DNA of 64,000 bases from positions 86,513-150,512 of the forward strand of contig JAEOSR010000137.1 of the NCBI GenBank assembly GCA_016840285.1. The letters run 5' to 3'. Below, piece by piece: positions 9,370-18,580 of this stretch; the first letter of the stretch is position 1; each line of letters opens with the position of its first letter. The notes under the pieces are model-generated. The model was given only the letters and a program-made list of their open reading frames with translations, had not been told where the DNA came from and did no database searches. This stretch comes from Candidatus Hodarchaeota archaeon. GTDB lineage: Archaea; Asgardarchaeota; Heimdallarchaeia; Hodarchaeales; Hodarchaeaceae. The translations under genes and the position numbers were made by a program.

Positions 9370-9732
9370 TTATCGTACAACGATTATAAAATCTTTAAGA
9401 ACAGTTTTGAAATCCTTTAATGGATTTCCAGAAAATAGGCGAAGCGTTAAGCCCCCAGCAGAAAATGAGTACACTTTTTCTGTGCCTAAGGGTTTTGTTC
9501 GAAAATTTATTGCATTATAAGCAATCATTGCGTCTGAATAATCTAATGGTTCTTTTACAGTATCGCGGGGGATGACCTCGATTTCAAAATTTTTAACATC
9601 TTCCATAGAGGCTATTTTGGAGGGAATCTCGATTCTTCCTCTCAAACCTTGCTCTTCATCACGGAAATCAATAAGCCAAAGGTTATTGTCTGAATCAAGT
9701 TCAGTTCGCATCCTTTCAGCTTTTATTATCAT
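9370..9732 (-). CDS. rpo8: Probable RNA polymerase subunit Rpo8 (RpoG, Rpb8 homologue)
   Basis: A 120-residue protein whose C-terminal half matches the Rpb8 pattern: IAYNAINF, then a short variable stretch, then VYSFSAGGLTLRL and a final IIVVR corresponding to the ySFGGLLMRL and LLIRR ends of Rpb8. Rpb8 is an OB-fold polymerase subunit of eukaryotes; archaeal Rpo8 is known mainly from Crenarchaeota, Korarchaeota and Asgard lineages. It is ten bases downstream of the Lsm-like gene, so co-transcribed. The assignment is by motif only. Confidence 0.7.
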   Translation of the reverse strand: MIIKAERMRTELDSDNNLWLIDFRDEEQGLRGRIEIPSKIASMEDVKNFEIEVIPRDTVKEPLDYSDAMIAYNAINFRTKPLGTEKVYSFSAGGLTLRLFSGNPLKDFKTVLKDFIIVVR

Positions 9733-9742
9733 AGGTAGCCCC

Positions 9743-10186
9743 TTATTCCTCTGAAGTTTGAGTTAATGCATAACGGTCGAATATGGCACGAACACGATCA
9801 GCAACGGGTCCTGTGCCTTCTACGCCAGTCTCTGAGACTCGAACCCTTTCAAGTACCACTATAAGCCCTGCTTCATCGTAGACCTTGACATCTCCCGGCC
9901 GACGAAAAATCTGTTCTAACTCATCCTTTAATCCCAGAAGATCGAAGGGAGCCTCTTCTAAATAAATTTCAGATATTTGATCACCATTTATACAGATTCG
10001 ATGTAGCTCTGTTGTTTCCTCTTCACGTTTTGCTTTAATTAATACACATGTAAGAGTTTCCGGATTAACGCCCTTTAATTCTCCCACATACTTTTTTTGG
10101 TTTTTTAAAATGACGGCAACTCTCTTATTAACGAAGGAAATAATCTCCTTTTGATATGATCTTTTAGCAGCACCAATCATGGACAA
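9743..10186 (-). CDS. Lsm/Sm-like RNA-binding protein with C-terminal extension
   Basis: Residues 10-75 form an Sm fold: FVNKRVAVILKNQKKYVGELKGVNPETLTCVL is an Sm1 motif and RICINGDQISEIYL an Sm2-like motif. A C-terminal domain of about 65 residues follows, as in archaeal SmAP3-type proteins. I prefer TTG 10186 as start because GGAGG lies eight bases upstream; the in-frame TTG at 10201 overlaps this SD and the ATG at 10180 is the alternative. It is in an operon with rpo8. Confidence 0.8.
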   Translation of the reverse strand: MSMIGAAKRSYQKEIISFVNKRVAVILKNQKKYVGELKGVNPETLTCVLIKAKREEETTELHRICINGDQISEIYLEEAPFDLLGLKDELEQIFRRPGDVKVYDEAGLIVVLERVRVSETGVEGTGPVADRVRAIFDRYALTQTSEE

Positions 10187-10379
10187 CTCAAATGCCTCCA
10201 ATTAATTGGGATTATTACTGAAACCCCAATTTAAGAAAACCTTGGCAATACCAGTATTACTGACGAATATTCAAAAAATATTCTCTTCTAATTACCTAAG
10301 CTTTGAAGATTAGGAATATTACAATCAATTTAGAAGCTACCTATTAGGTTTAAAAAAAGGACTCACAAATCATTGTTGA

Positions 10380-10688
10380 TCATTTTGCCTCTAATTCTCG
10401 TGTTTTCTGATAAAGACCCCAATCAAGATTTGATTTGATAATACGTTCTTTCTTGATCCCCGAATCTAATTTTTTACCAAAAACTATGACAATGTCTCCA
10501 GTTTCTAAACCTGGTAATTCTTCTCCCTCAATATTAAGTTCTAAATTTTCGTGGTCATCAGTAATTGTTATTTTAGTTTGATTAATATTCTTAACCTTGG
10601 CAATTAACTGGAACTTTGTATCAACAGCGATATTATGGAGAGACAGGATCGTCGTTTCGTCATAAGGTACTGAAAACTTTCTTCTCAT
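10380..10688 (-). CDS. Small OB-fold-like protein, function unknown
   Basis: At 102 residues it looks like a single OB fold: TKFQLIAKVKNINQTKITITDDHENLELNI is the strand-strand pattern seen in RPA/SSB-type domains, followed by GLETGDIVIVFGKK. I do not recognise a named family; RPA14/Ten1-like small subunits are one possibility. A strong AAGGAGATGA precedes the ATG. It is separated by 178 bp from the downstream Lsm-rpo8 pair, so it may have its own transcript. Confidence 0.6.
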   Translation of the reverse strand: MRRKFSVPYDETTILSLHNIAVDTKFQLIAKVKNINQTKITITDDHENLELNIEGEELPGLETGDIVIVFGKKLDSGIKKERIIKSNLDWGLYQKTRELEAK

Positions 10689-10990
10689 TTCATCTCCTTC
10701 TTACAGTTCTATTAAACTTTATGGCAAACTTAGAAAATCTATTAATAGATCACGTCGATAACTGAATCACAAGCTAATAAGTTAGATGAGTGTACTTACT
10801 ATTTTAACAAGAAATTTTCTTCTCTTTCGATATTGTTGTGTCACTAGCAGTTTCATCATGGAATATTTTAAGTAATCCTATAACTCATGGAACATTTAAT
10901 TGTAATTTTCTTCGGTAGACTTGTTTAATCATCCAACTACTTAAAAACACAGCCTAATTTCGCTTAATACACCCCTTCAGCAAAAATCTG
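10689..10990. other. Divergent intergenic region
   Basis: No gene seen. It contains the promoters of the OB-fold gene (minus) and TFS (plus); an ACTTAAAAAC element at about 10938-10947 is a candidate TATA for TFS. Confidence 0.4.
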
Positions 10991-10999
10991 ATGATGATT

Positions 11000-11338
11000 A
11001 TGCAATTTTGTGATTGTGGTGCTCTTCTAGTTCCTGAAAGACAACCAAACGGGAAAACTCAGATGAGATGCCCCGCTTGTGGAAAAATTATTAGTTCAGA
11101 TTCAAATTCAAAGGCTTTCGAAATAACTCAAAAGATTCGTCATACGGAGATGGAGAAAACTGTTATTATTGAAGAACCTTTTGGATTGGAAACAATGCCA
11201 ACTGCAAATGTTAATTGTGAGAAATGTAAGAACAATGAAGCTGTTTACTGGGAGTTGCAAACTCGAAGTGCTGATGAAGCTTCAACAACATTTTACCGTT
11301 GTAAACGATGTGGACATACTTGGAGAGATTATGGATAA
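11000..11338 (+). CDS. tfs: Transcription factor S (TFIIS-like cleavage factor)
   Basis: Reactivates backtracked RNA polymerase by stimulating transcript cleavage. It has two zinc ribbons: an N-terminal CDCGALL...CPACGK and a C-terminal CEKCKNN...CKRCGHTWR. The catalytic acidic hairpin is present as RSADEASTTFYRC (Asp-Glu tip). I take the third ATG (11000), giving MQFCDCG, because family members begin with the zinc ribbon; in-frame ATGs at 10991 and 10994 precede it. It is convergent with fibrillarin. Confidence 0.93.
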   Translation: MQFCDCGALLVPERQPNGKTQMRCPACGKIISSDSNSKAFEITQKIRHTEMEKTVIIEEPFGLETMPTANVNCEKCKNNEAVYWELQTRSADEASTTFYRCKRCGHTWRDYG

Positions 11339-11369
11339 ATCTTCAATTACCCTTTATTAAATTACAATC

Positions 11370-12059
11370 TTATGGTTTTTTAACGATTATTACAGCGTGT
11401 TTTTTCTCAAAAGCATCAATAGACCGAGATTCTAGAATTTTTAATCCAAATTCTTGTTCTAACTCTTCCATTTGGTTAGAAAATATCTCATCTGGTTTGA
11501 GAGCAACATCAATACTCTGTGATTTGACCGCTAAGAGCCCATATCCTCCAGATCTTAAAAATTCCTGAGAGTTACGGCCGAATATAGTTGCTTGTTCTGG
11601 TTGTGCGACATCTTGATAGATCAAATCTACCTCAAAAACAAATGAAGAATACTCCTCTGGTCGTCTTGCATCCGCAAGTATCGGAATTAGATTATCTCTT
11701 TGTTCTGCTAAACGAAAGAATCGTCGCATTACCTTGGGAGAAAATTCAATTCCATAAATTACCCCATTATCCACAATATCAGAGAAGTGAGAAGCAGTTG
11801 TTCCTGTTGATACTCCTAGATATAAAATTTGTTTATCTTGAATCTGGGGGAGTTTTTTCATCCCTGATAAAAAGGCAGCTGCAAATTTTGACCGATAAGG
11901 ATCCCATACACGATATTCTTCCCCATCGATAGAAAGTAACTGTTCTCCATACACGGATTTACCTGGGACTTTGTTAGGTGTTACTAATCGTGATTTTTCA
12001 TTAACTTTTGCTTGGAAAAGTCCATCTATAGTCGTCCTTGTAAGTTTCATTCTTCTCAC
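11370..12059 (-). CDS. flpA: Fibrillarin-like rRNA/tRNA 2'-O-methyltransferase
   Basis: SAM-dependent methylase of the C/D-box sRNP. The 229-residue protein shows the typical YRVWDPYRSKFAAAFLSG, the SAM loop ILYLGVSTGTTASHFSDI, GIEFSPKVMR, and VDLIYQDVAQPEQA. It lies 22 bases downstream of nop5, its RNP partner, as in most archaea. The start is GTG 12059, or more probably ATG 12050 three codons in. Confidence 0.96.
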   Translation of the reverse strand: MRRMKLTRTTIDGLFQAKVNEKSRLVTPNKVPGKSVYGEQLLSIDGEEYRVWDPYRSKFAAAFLSGMKKLPQIQDKQILYLGVSTGTTASHFSDIVDNGVIYGIEFSPKVMRRFFRLAEQRDNLIPILADARRPEEYSSFVFEVDLIYQDVAQPEQATIFGRNSQEFLRSGGYGLLAVKSQSIDVALKPDEIFSNQMEELEQEFGLKILESRSIDAFEKKHAVIIVKKP

Positions 12060-12081
12060 GCTCAGGAGTTACTTATTTTTT

Positions 12082-13320
12082 CTACCTTTTTTTGCCTTTG
12101 AAATCCCTTCTCCCTTTTTTAAAAGTGGGTTTACGTTTTCGCTTCTTTTTAAGACGTTTTTGTGCGAGTTGCTGTTCTGAAGGCTCAGGAAATGACGATC
12201 TAATACCCTCAACCTTTTTTTCTAAATCTTTTAAAAGAGTTGGGCCAATAAATTCTCCACTAAAAAAATCTACTCGGGCAGCTATAGATAATTTACCAGC
12301 TAGTGCTCTTGCAATCTTCCCTCGTTGGTGCTTTTTAGATGAATGGATGTAAGAAGATTGAAAAATGACTCCATGTTTTGGTGGGTCTTCTCCTGCTCTT
12401 AAATGTCTAAATAATGCTTTTTCCGCCCCTAAAACTTGAACAGTTCCTGATGAGCATTTAGCTAAGCCTTCAAGGCTCCCTGCAAGAGCTATTAAGCGTG
12501 CACCTAGGAGACTTCCTACAAGACATTGAATATTTGGTGCAACTTCTTTCATGCTCTCATCGATGTATTTATTCAAATCATCTTTTGTTTTTAAAATCTC
12601 AACCCCAAACTGTGCTAGCTGCGAGACTGGATTCATATCATATGTCGAGATCTCTGTTCCAAGAGATTGTTTTGCTGCTTGTAAAATGAGTTCACGCCTC
12701 TTATCAGACAAATGAGATAATGTCTCCTCATCAATGTTGGATCGGATCGCTCCACGTGTTTTCGAAATTAATGTAATATATTGAGGATTATCTCGAACTA
12801 AATCTTGTAATTCTGGAAAATGAATACCATACCATTCAGACAATCGAGCATAAATTAAGTTTAGGATAGAATTCACATCATCAATACTCTTGATTGCTTG
12901 TGCAAGGTAAACATCCCTCGCTTCGACTTTCTCCCTCAAGAGTATTCGTGTTCTTTGCATTGCTCTTTCCCGAATGATACTTGATATCGAAATAGACGGT
13001 TCTATCTTCATATTCTTCCTAATATAATCATTCAATAAACTTCTGAACGGAGTTAATTCCTCGGCTGTTGCGAATCTAGCATTCTCGAAGCCTGTTCTTC
13101 GTAAAAAGTCTACAATTTGGGAATTATCAGAAATAATCTCTTCTCCAGTTTGGTCAAACAATTCTACAAGTTTTTCCCCACCTTTTTCAATAAAATCTTC
13201 CAAATTTTCATCTGTTACTGTGAAACTTTTATCAAACCATATAGAATCAATTATTTTCGGCGTATCATCAACTTCCCCCCCTAAGAGAATACCAGTAGGC
13301 ACTATTAGAACACTTTTCAC
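12082..13320 (-). CDS. nop5: C/D-box RNP core protein Nop5 (Nop56/58 homologue)
   Basis: Scaffold joining L7Ae-bound C/D sRNA to fibrillarin. The coiled-coil and NOP domain are clear: IRSNIDEETLSHLSDKR in the coiled coil, then ARLIALAGSLEGLAKCSSGTVQVLGAEKALFRHL, KHGVIFQSSYIHSS and RGKIARALAGKLSIAAR. A basic KKKRKRKP-type tail of about 20 residues ends the protein. GTG at 13320 is seven bases after GAGGTG and is preferred to the in-frame GTG at 13335. Confidence 0.96.
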   Translation of the reverse strand: MKSVLIVPTGILLGGEVDDTPKIIDSIWFDKSFTVTDENLEDFIEKGGEKLVELFDQTGEEIISDNSQIVDFLRRTGFENARFATAEELTPFRSLLNDYIRKNMKIEPSISISSIIRERAMQRTRILLREKVEARDVYLAQAIKSIDDVNSILNLIYARLSEWYGIHFPELQDLVRDNPQYITLISKTRGAIRSNIDEETLSHLSDKRRELILQAAKQSLGTEISTYDMNPVSQLAQFGVEILKTKDDLNKYIDESMKEVAPNIQCLVGSLLGARLIALAGSLEGLAKCSSGTVQVLGAEKALFRHLRAGEDPPKHGVIFQSSYIHSSKKHQRGKIARALAGKLSIAARVDFFSGEFIGPTLLKDLEKKVEGIRSSFPEPSEQQLAQKRLKKKRKRKPTFKKGRRDFKGKKR

Positions 13321-13554
13321 ATTAGGACACCTCACTCTAAAAATTAAGCAGGATGGCCAAGATATAAAATTGTTTCTTTTTTTATTAACTTATATCTTTC
13401 TTATTTTTATTAAGAAAATCTGAAGCTATTAAAATAATAGTCTCAGAAAAAACAAAAAAAGTTATTAGCTCTAAGAAAGCATTTAAAAAATGGAAGAATA
13501 AGAATATAAAAGGTAAAAACTGGCTATATTCCTGATTAGTGAGTGGAAGCACCA

Positions 13555-13737
13555 ATGACACGTCAGAAACCCATCAGTATTAAAATTCCAGATCAAATAT
13601 TAATTCTTATAGACAATTTTGTCCGTATCGAACAGTTTGAATCTCGATCTCATTTTTTGAGGATCGCTATTGAAGATTTATTGAAACAGGAACTTGGTAT
13701 ATGGGAAAAATTAGTCGATCAAATTAGTGAAAAGTGA
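13555..13737 (+). CDS. Ribbon-helix-helix (CopG-type) regulator
   Basis: A 60-residue DNA-binding protein: the strand QKPISIKIPDQILILIDNFV is followed by a helix with SRSHFLRIAIEDLLKQEL, the standard RHH fold that works as a dimer. It starts at ATG 13555, or GTG 13543. A TATA-like AATATAAAAGG lies at about 13503-13513. It is 21 bp upstream of the M50 protease gene, so it may regulate the protease/AN1 pair. No toxin partner is visible. Confidence 0.8.
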   Translation: MTRQKPISIKIPDQILILIDNFVRIEQFESRSHFLRIAIEDLLKQELGIWEKLVDQISEK

Positions 13738-13758
13738 GGAGAGAGGTAGCTATTTAGG

Positions 13759-14355
13759 ATGTTTTCATTCACACAAATTGAAAAGCGTGATTTATTAATT
13801 GGAACATTAATATTTGTGCTAGTTGAACTTTCTCTTGCTATTTACTATATCAATACATTTATGGAATTGTTAATTCTAGGTATTCTTACCATTCCTCTTT
13901 GGCTTTTTCATGAATTAGCACATAAATTTGTAGCTCAAGGTAATGGTTTAATCTCGGACTTTCGACTCGATCCAAATATGGCCCTTTTTTCGTTATTTTC
14001 TATTATTCTACCAATAAAGATCATTGCCCCAGGAGTCGTACTTTCTTTTGGGGAATATCGACTGGATACAGCAGGACGTATTTCAATTGCAGGACCACTG
14101 ACAAACATTCTCATTGGAGGTATCTTTCTAGTTTTTTCATCCTTTATGCCGTTTGATTGGGCTGTGGTTGTTTTTTTACTTGCAAGCTGGTTCTCTTTCT
14201 ATTTGGCTTTGTTTAACATGTTACCTTTCAATGGACTCGATGGTGCCAAGGTTCTTCGATGGAATCAGTCAATTTTCATCTTAATGTTTTCCTTAAGCGC
14301 AGGATCATGGTTATTTCATCCATTAGGAATTCTAGGGGTTTTTGGGGGATACTAA
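13759..14355 (+). CDS. Site-2 protease-like membrane metalloprotease (M50 family)
   Basis: A 198-residue protein with about five membrane segments. The zinc site HELAH (His51, Glu52, His55) sits in a transmembrane helix, and the second motif NMLPFNGLDGAKVL supplies the third ligand Asp. GPLTNILIGG is another M50 hallmark. Such enzymes cut within membranes, often on regulators. Its stop codon directly abuts the start of the AN1 zinc-finger gene, so the two are a coupled unit; substrates are unknown. Confidence 0.88.
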   Translation: MFSFTQIEKRDLLIGTLIFVLVELSLAIYYINTFMELLILGILTIPLWLFHELAHKFVAQGNGLISDFRLDPNMALFSLFSIILPIKIIAPGVVLSFGEYRLDTAGRISIAGPLTNILIGGIFLVFSSFMPFDWAVVVFLLASWFSFYLALFNMLPFNGLDGAKVLRWNQSIFILMFSLSAGSWLFHPLGILGVFGGY

Positions 14356-14772
14356 TTGTATAAACTTACACAGCAAGAGCAATTAGCAGTTATAATTGGA
14401 ATATTTTCAGTCATACTCCTTGCTTTAGAAGCATTATTTTTTTCATCAAATCTAATGGAGAATACACTCTTTTTAGGTGGAACTACAGTTGGAGTTTCTT
14501 TAATAATTATTTTTATCTTTATTATTCAACCGATGAGGAACCAAATCAGAACTTCTCCTTATAATCAGTATTACACTCCAAGATCGCCATCTTTTCGTCC
14601 AACTATAATCCCTCCTTCTAAAATAGTCAAAAAAACTGTAATGAAAGGTTCATGCGAATATTGTAGGAAAAAGGAACTGATGGGCTTTACCTGTAGTTAT
14701 TGTGATAGCTATTTTTGTGCAGAACACCGCTTACCAGAGAAGCATGATTGTATAGGAATTAGAAGAAGTTAA
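14356..14772 (+). CDS. Membrane protein with AN1-type zinc finger
   Basis: Two membrane segments (about residues 10-30 and 38-58) form a hairpin, then a 40-residue linker and a C-terminal AN1 finger. The ligand spacing is perfect: Cys100-x2-Cys103-x9-Cys113-x2-Cys116-x4-Cys121-x2-His124-x5-His130-x-Cys132. In eukaryotes AN1 domains occur in ubiquitin/Cdc48-linked stress proteins. The start is TTG directly after the protease stop codon. The function with the M50 protease is inferred from coupling only. Confidence 0.85.
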   Translation: MYKLTQQEQLAVIIGIFSVILLALEALFFSSNLMENTLFLGGTTVGVSLIIIFIFIIQPMRNQIRTSPYNQYYTPRSPSFRPTIIPPSKIVKKTVMKGSCEYCRKKELMGFTCSYCDSYFCAEHRLPEKHDCIGIRRS

Positions 14773-14775
14773 TAT

Positions 14776-16233
14776 TCACCTAGCAAGGGCATGCAACAGT
14801 TCGGAGAACACCAAATTCAATAAACTAATAAGAAGAAACAAGTAGAAGACCACTTGTATCAAAAACAATCCTCCCAATTCTATCCCTTTAAGTAAACCTA
14901 AACTAATGATCACAATATAAGCTAATTCAGTCAAAAATACTTTATCTAAAGGAATTTTCTCCCTAATGTTTATGGAGCTTTTTTTCTGATTATTGAATAA
15001 ATTAAACTTAGGAGTCCTTTCAAATTCTCCGCCTTTCCTAATTAGTCCACTTAGTGTACCTATTCCCATTCTAACTATTAATCCAGCGCCCCAAAAAAGA
15101 AATAATGGTATTAATAAAATATCTTTTATCGGTCTTTTTGCTCTAATTACTGAAACCATATAGGCAAAGACACCTAATGTAGCAGCAATAGAATAGAAGA
15201 TACCGAAAATAGTAAATAATTTTCCATCAAATTCAGGAAAAAATAGCAAAATTGATCCTGTTATAGTTATAACTAAGATAAAAAGGGGTACGAAATATTG
15301 TGTTTGATGGATCGTCCCCTGTATGCGTGATTTTCCTCCTGAATTCTTCCAAAATGAAATAAAGTTTTTCCTTATATTCTGAGAGAACCCTTTTGACCAT
15401 CTATTCTGTTGTATGATCCAACAGCGGATCGTGGGAGGAATTTCTTGTGAGTTCGTGACATCCCTTAAATAAATGATCTCATAACCCTTCACCTGGGCAC
15501 GATATGCTAAGTCTAAGTCCTCTGCAAGCGTTGTTGAAGACCATCCCCCAGATTCGTCTATTGCTGAACGTCGCCATATTCCACCAGTCCCATTAAAAGT
15601 GATGAAAGCATTTCTTCTTTTACGACCTGGTTTTTCAACAAGAAAATGACCGTCAAGCCCAATTGCCATAGATCGAGTGAATAAAGAATAATGAAGATTA
15701 GAATGAACCCAGCGGGTCTGAATGGCACCCAATTGAGCATTGTTTTTGAAATGATGTATACTCCGCTCCAAAAAATGGGGATTGAGCTGGAAATCAGCAT
15801 CAAAAATCACCACAAACTCGCCAACTCCATGATTCAATCCATTCGCTAGGGCTCCAGCTTTATACCCGTCTCTACTCCTCCTTCGAATTACTTCGATATT
15901 TATTCCTTGTTTTTTAAGAGATAGAACTTCTGTATCAAGAATCGTTGATGTTTGGTCTGTAGAATCATCAAGAATCTGAATATGAAGTTTTTCCCGAGGA
16001 TATAATAGTTTAGTAAGGTTTGAAATAGTACGTTGAATGATTCTAGACTCATTGAAGACAGGCAGCTGAATTGTAACATTAGGTAACTCAGATTCTTCAT
16101 AATATTCCTTAATTTGAGGATCCTTCCATTTACGTGACGAAATCGCGAGGAGAAACATATTAATTGGATATGGGAGAAGAAAAATCCCTGAAATGATGTT
16201 AATGCTCAAGATGAAAAGAAATAGATAGTCCAA
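14776..16233 (-). CDS. Membrane glycosyltransferase, GT2 family (cellulose-synthase-like)
   Basis: A 485-residue processive-type GT2 enzyme. The N-terminal membrane helix is followed by the GT-A domain VTIQLPVFNE, IQILDDSTD, VVIFDADFQLNP (DxD metal site), LAEDLDLAYR (catalytic acid) and QQNRWSKGF (QxxRW), then four membrane helices. It resembles glucan/mannan synthases of the CSLA/CSLC type; the sugar and acceptor are unknown. It is convergent with the AN1 gene (3 bp gap) and probably monocistronic. Confidence 0.9.
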   Translation of the reverse strand: MDYLFLFILSINIISGIFLLPYPINMFLLAISSRKWKDPQIKEYYEESELPNVTIQLPVFNESRIIQRTISNLTKLLYPREKLHIQILDDSTDQTSTILDTEVLSLKKQGINIEVIRRRSRDGYKAGALANGLNHGVGEFVVIFDADFQLNPHFLERSIHHFKNNAQLGAIQTRWVHSNLHYSLFTRSMAIGLDGHFLVEKPGRKRRNAFITFNGTGGIWRRSAIDESGGWSSTTLAEDLDLAYRAQVKGYEIIYLRDVTNSQEIPPTIRCWIIQQNRWSKGFSQNIRKNFISFWKNSGGKSRIQGTIHQTQYFVPLFILVITITGSILLFFPEFDGKLFTIFGIFYSIAATLGVFAYMVSVIRAKRPIKDILLIPLFLFWGAGLIVRMGIGTLSGLIRKGGEFERTPKFNLFNNQKKSSINIREKIPLDKVFLTELAYIVIISLGLLKGIELGGLFLIQVVFYLFLLISLLNLVFSELLHALAR

Positions 16234-16370
16234 ATCACTTCAATCCTTCAGTGCTTCGTAGTGTATTATGGACTTTGAATATTTATTGGTGGTAAAATTT
16301 TTCAGAAGGAAATGATTATAGTCTAATCACTCTCTATAATCCTTCTTTATATTCTCTCTGGTGATTAAAG

Positions 16371-17894
16371 GTGAATTCAGAGAAGATCTCTACTCTTGAA
16401 ATGAGTATTACTGATGTAAACTCAGAATATCTTGGAGTAAACCGCTTTATTCTGATGGAAAATGCTGGAAGAGGACTAGCCGAGCTGGTCTGGGAGGTTT
16501 TTAATTCTGTGAATAAACCATTGAACATTGTAATATTTGCAGGGAAAGGTGGAAATGGGGGTGATGGAATGGTGGCGGCTCGGCATCTCTCGCGTAATCT
16601 GTCTATCCGCCTATATTTGATGGGATCGCAAAAAGATATTACAAAGAGGTCAACTCTTCAAAATTGGAAAATATTACAAAATATGCCAGAATCTGTTATA
16701 CTTTCTGAACTGAGACAAACTGAGGATGTAAGATCTCTGGATATAGATTCAAACTCTATAATTGTAGATTGTATACTTGGAACAGGAATCAAAGGAATTT
16801 TACGGGAACCACTAGCTACCTTAGTTCAATCGATCATGAGATGGCAGGAAAAAGGAGCTATCGTAATCAGTGCTGATACACCTACAGGGATTGATCCAAA
16901 TACGGGAGAAAGGGCAAATGTATTTTTGACTCCGCAGTTTTCTGGGATATTTCATAAACAAAAACAGGGACTATCTTCTAATAATGCTGGTAAGATAAGA
17001 GTCATACCCATTGGGGTACCACCTGAAGCTGAAAAGATCATTGGACCAGGTGACCTATTAGCTCTAAAACCCCGTTCTTCTTGGTCGAAAAAAGGAGATA
17101 ATGGAAAAATATTGGTAATTGGGGGAAATGAAACATATTCTGGAGCTCCTGCACTCACTGGAATGGGAGCTGTTCAATCAGGAGTAGATTTGGTTTCAAT
17201 ACTAGCCCCACAAAAGATCAGTACTGTAATTCGATCATATTCACCCGAGTTTATTGTGTACGACTATCCAGCTCCACACTTAACGGAAGAATCACTCCCA
17301 AAAGAGTTAATTGAACAAAATAATGTTACTGTTATAGGGCCTGGACTAGGTCAACATCCTGATACACGAAAAGCGGTCTCAAAGGTCTTAAAGTTAGTCA
17401 AACAATCCAACAATTCAATTGTTATTGATGCAGACGCCCTTAAGCTTCTAGATATGAAAGAGGTTTCTTCTAAAACGATCTTAACACCACACGCAGGAGA
17501 ATTTGCCGTCCTTACAGATATTTCTATCCCTGCTAGTACCCAGGAATTTTTCAAACGGTGTCAACTGGTTCAAGAGGTTTCAGTACAGTTCCCAAACGTT
17601 TGGGTAATAAAAGGACATTGGGATATTATTACTGATAACACAGGAAAAGTAAAAATTAACAAAACTGGCACATCTCGGATGACCCGAGGGGGAACGGGCG
17701 ATATACTAGCTGGATTAATCGCTGGATTTCTTACTCAAACCGAAATACCATTCTATGCTGCTTGTATTGGGGCATACATCAATGGAAGATCGGGAGAACT
17801 TGTAAAAAAGGATTTTAATCTTTCAAATCTTCTACGACACGTTCCTGCAGCTATACAAGAGGGATTTGACTTCATTCAAAAAGATACAATCTAA
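16371..17894 (+). CDS. nnrDE: Bifunctional NAD(P)H-hydrate repair enzyme (epimerase + dehydratase)
   Basis: Repairs hydrated NAD(P)H. The N-terminal epimerase (YjeF_N) domain, about residues 1-215, has MENAGRGLAELV and FAGKGGNGGDGMVAARHL. The C-terminal ribokinase-like dehydratase has GGNETYSGAPALTGMGA, VIGPGLGQ, LTPHAGEF and the catalytic TRGGTGDILAGL. The 507-residue fusion is usual. The start is GTG 16371. Its last 4 bases overlap the convergent TBP gene. Confidence 0.95.
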   Translation: MNSEKISTLEMSITDVNSEYLGVNRFILMENAGRGLAELVWEVFNSVNKPLNIVIFAGKGGNGGDGMVAARHLSRNLSIRLYLMGSQKDITKRSTLQNWKILQNMPESVILSELRQTEDVRSLDIDSNSIIVDCILGTGIKGILREPLATLVQSIMRWQEKGAIVISADTPTGIDPNTGERANVFLTPQFSGIFHKQKQGLSSNNAGKIRVIPIGVPPEAEKIIGPGDLLALKPRSSWSKKGDNGKILVIGGNETYSGAPALTGMGAVQSGVDLVSILAPQKISTVIRSYSPEFIVYDYPAPHLTEESLPKELIEQNNVTVIGPGLGQHPDTRKAVSKVLKLVKQSNNSIVIDADALKLLDMKEVSSKTILTPHAGEFAVLTDISIPASTQEFFKRCQLVQEVSVQFPNVWVIKGHWDIITDNTGKVKINKTGTSRMTRGGTGDILAGLIAGFLTQTEIPFYAACIGAYINGRSGELVKKDFNLSNLLRHVPAAIQEGFDFIQKDTI

Positions 17895-18496
17895 AATTGA
17901 ACTCCGCTAACTTCAAATGCGTCTATCTCTTCAAGAATCCCAAAAATTTTGTGGATTGATTGATAAACATACTCTTCTTTTTTAGCGCCTGTGCATACAA
18001 GCTTTCCTGACTGAAAGAGGAGAAGAACGACTTTTGGATCTTGCATTCGGTAGATTAGTCCTGGAAATTGTTCTGGTTCATACATCGAATGTTCTAACAG
18101 TAGTGCAGCGAGTTCTAAATTGATTCTTTTTCCTAAGGTTCCTGACGCTACAATGTTCTGAACTGTAATTGTAGCTTCATGTTTGACATTATGACCAGCT
18201 TGCCTGAGTAATTCTGAAATTACTTCAACCGCTTCCTCAATCATAGGGACTGATTTTGCTCCTGTGACAACCAACTTACCCGAGGAAAAAACTAGAATCG
18301 AGACCTTGGGTTTCTTAATCTTAACCACAACTCCTGGGAATTGTTCTGGGATATATGAAACCTGCACATCACCTGGAAGACGGCTTGCCGCTTTTTCTAA
18401 TTTTATTTTACATCTTAAATCAACTGAAGCTACAACATTTTGAACCTCAGCAAATAAGTCATCTCTTTCTGGATTGTCAGACATAAACCTCACCAA
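17891..18496 (-). CDS. tbp: TATA-box-binding protein
   Basis: Binds the TATA element and recruits TFB. The 201-residue protein consists of two saddle repeats. Matching segments are VQNVVASVDLRCKIKLEKAA / VQNIVASGTLGKRINLELAA, then PEQFPGVVVKIKKPKVSILVFSSGKLVVTGAKS / PEQFPGLIYRMQDPKVVLLLFQSGKLVCTGAKK. It is divergent from tfb, so both basal factors share one regulatory region. Confidence 0.97.
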   Translation of the reverse strand: MVRFMSDNPERDDLFAEVQNVVASVDLRCKIKLEKAASRLPGDVQVSYIPEQFPGVVVKIKKPKVSILVFSSGKLVVTGAKSVPMIEEAVEVISELLRQAGHNVKHEATITVQNIVASGTLGKRINLELAALLLEHSMYEPEQFPGLIYRMQDPKVVLLLFQSGKLVCTGAKKEEYVYQSIHKIFGILEEIDAFEVSGVQF

Positions 18497-18580
18497 AATA
18501 AACTGATCTAGAACCCACCAATTCTCCAGGATAAAAGGAACGGAGATTAATTATACAAAGAATATTACTTTCCCCTTACC

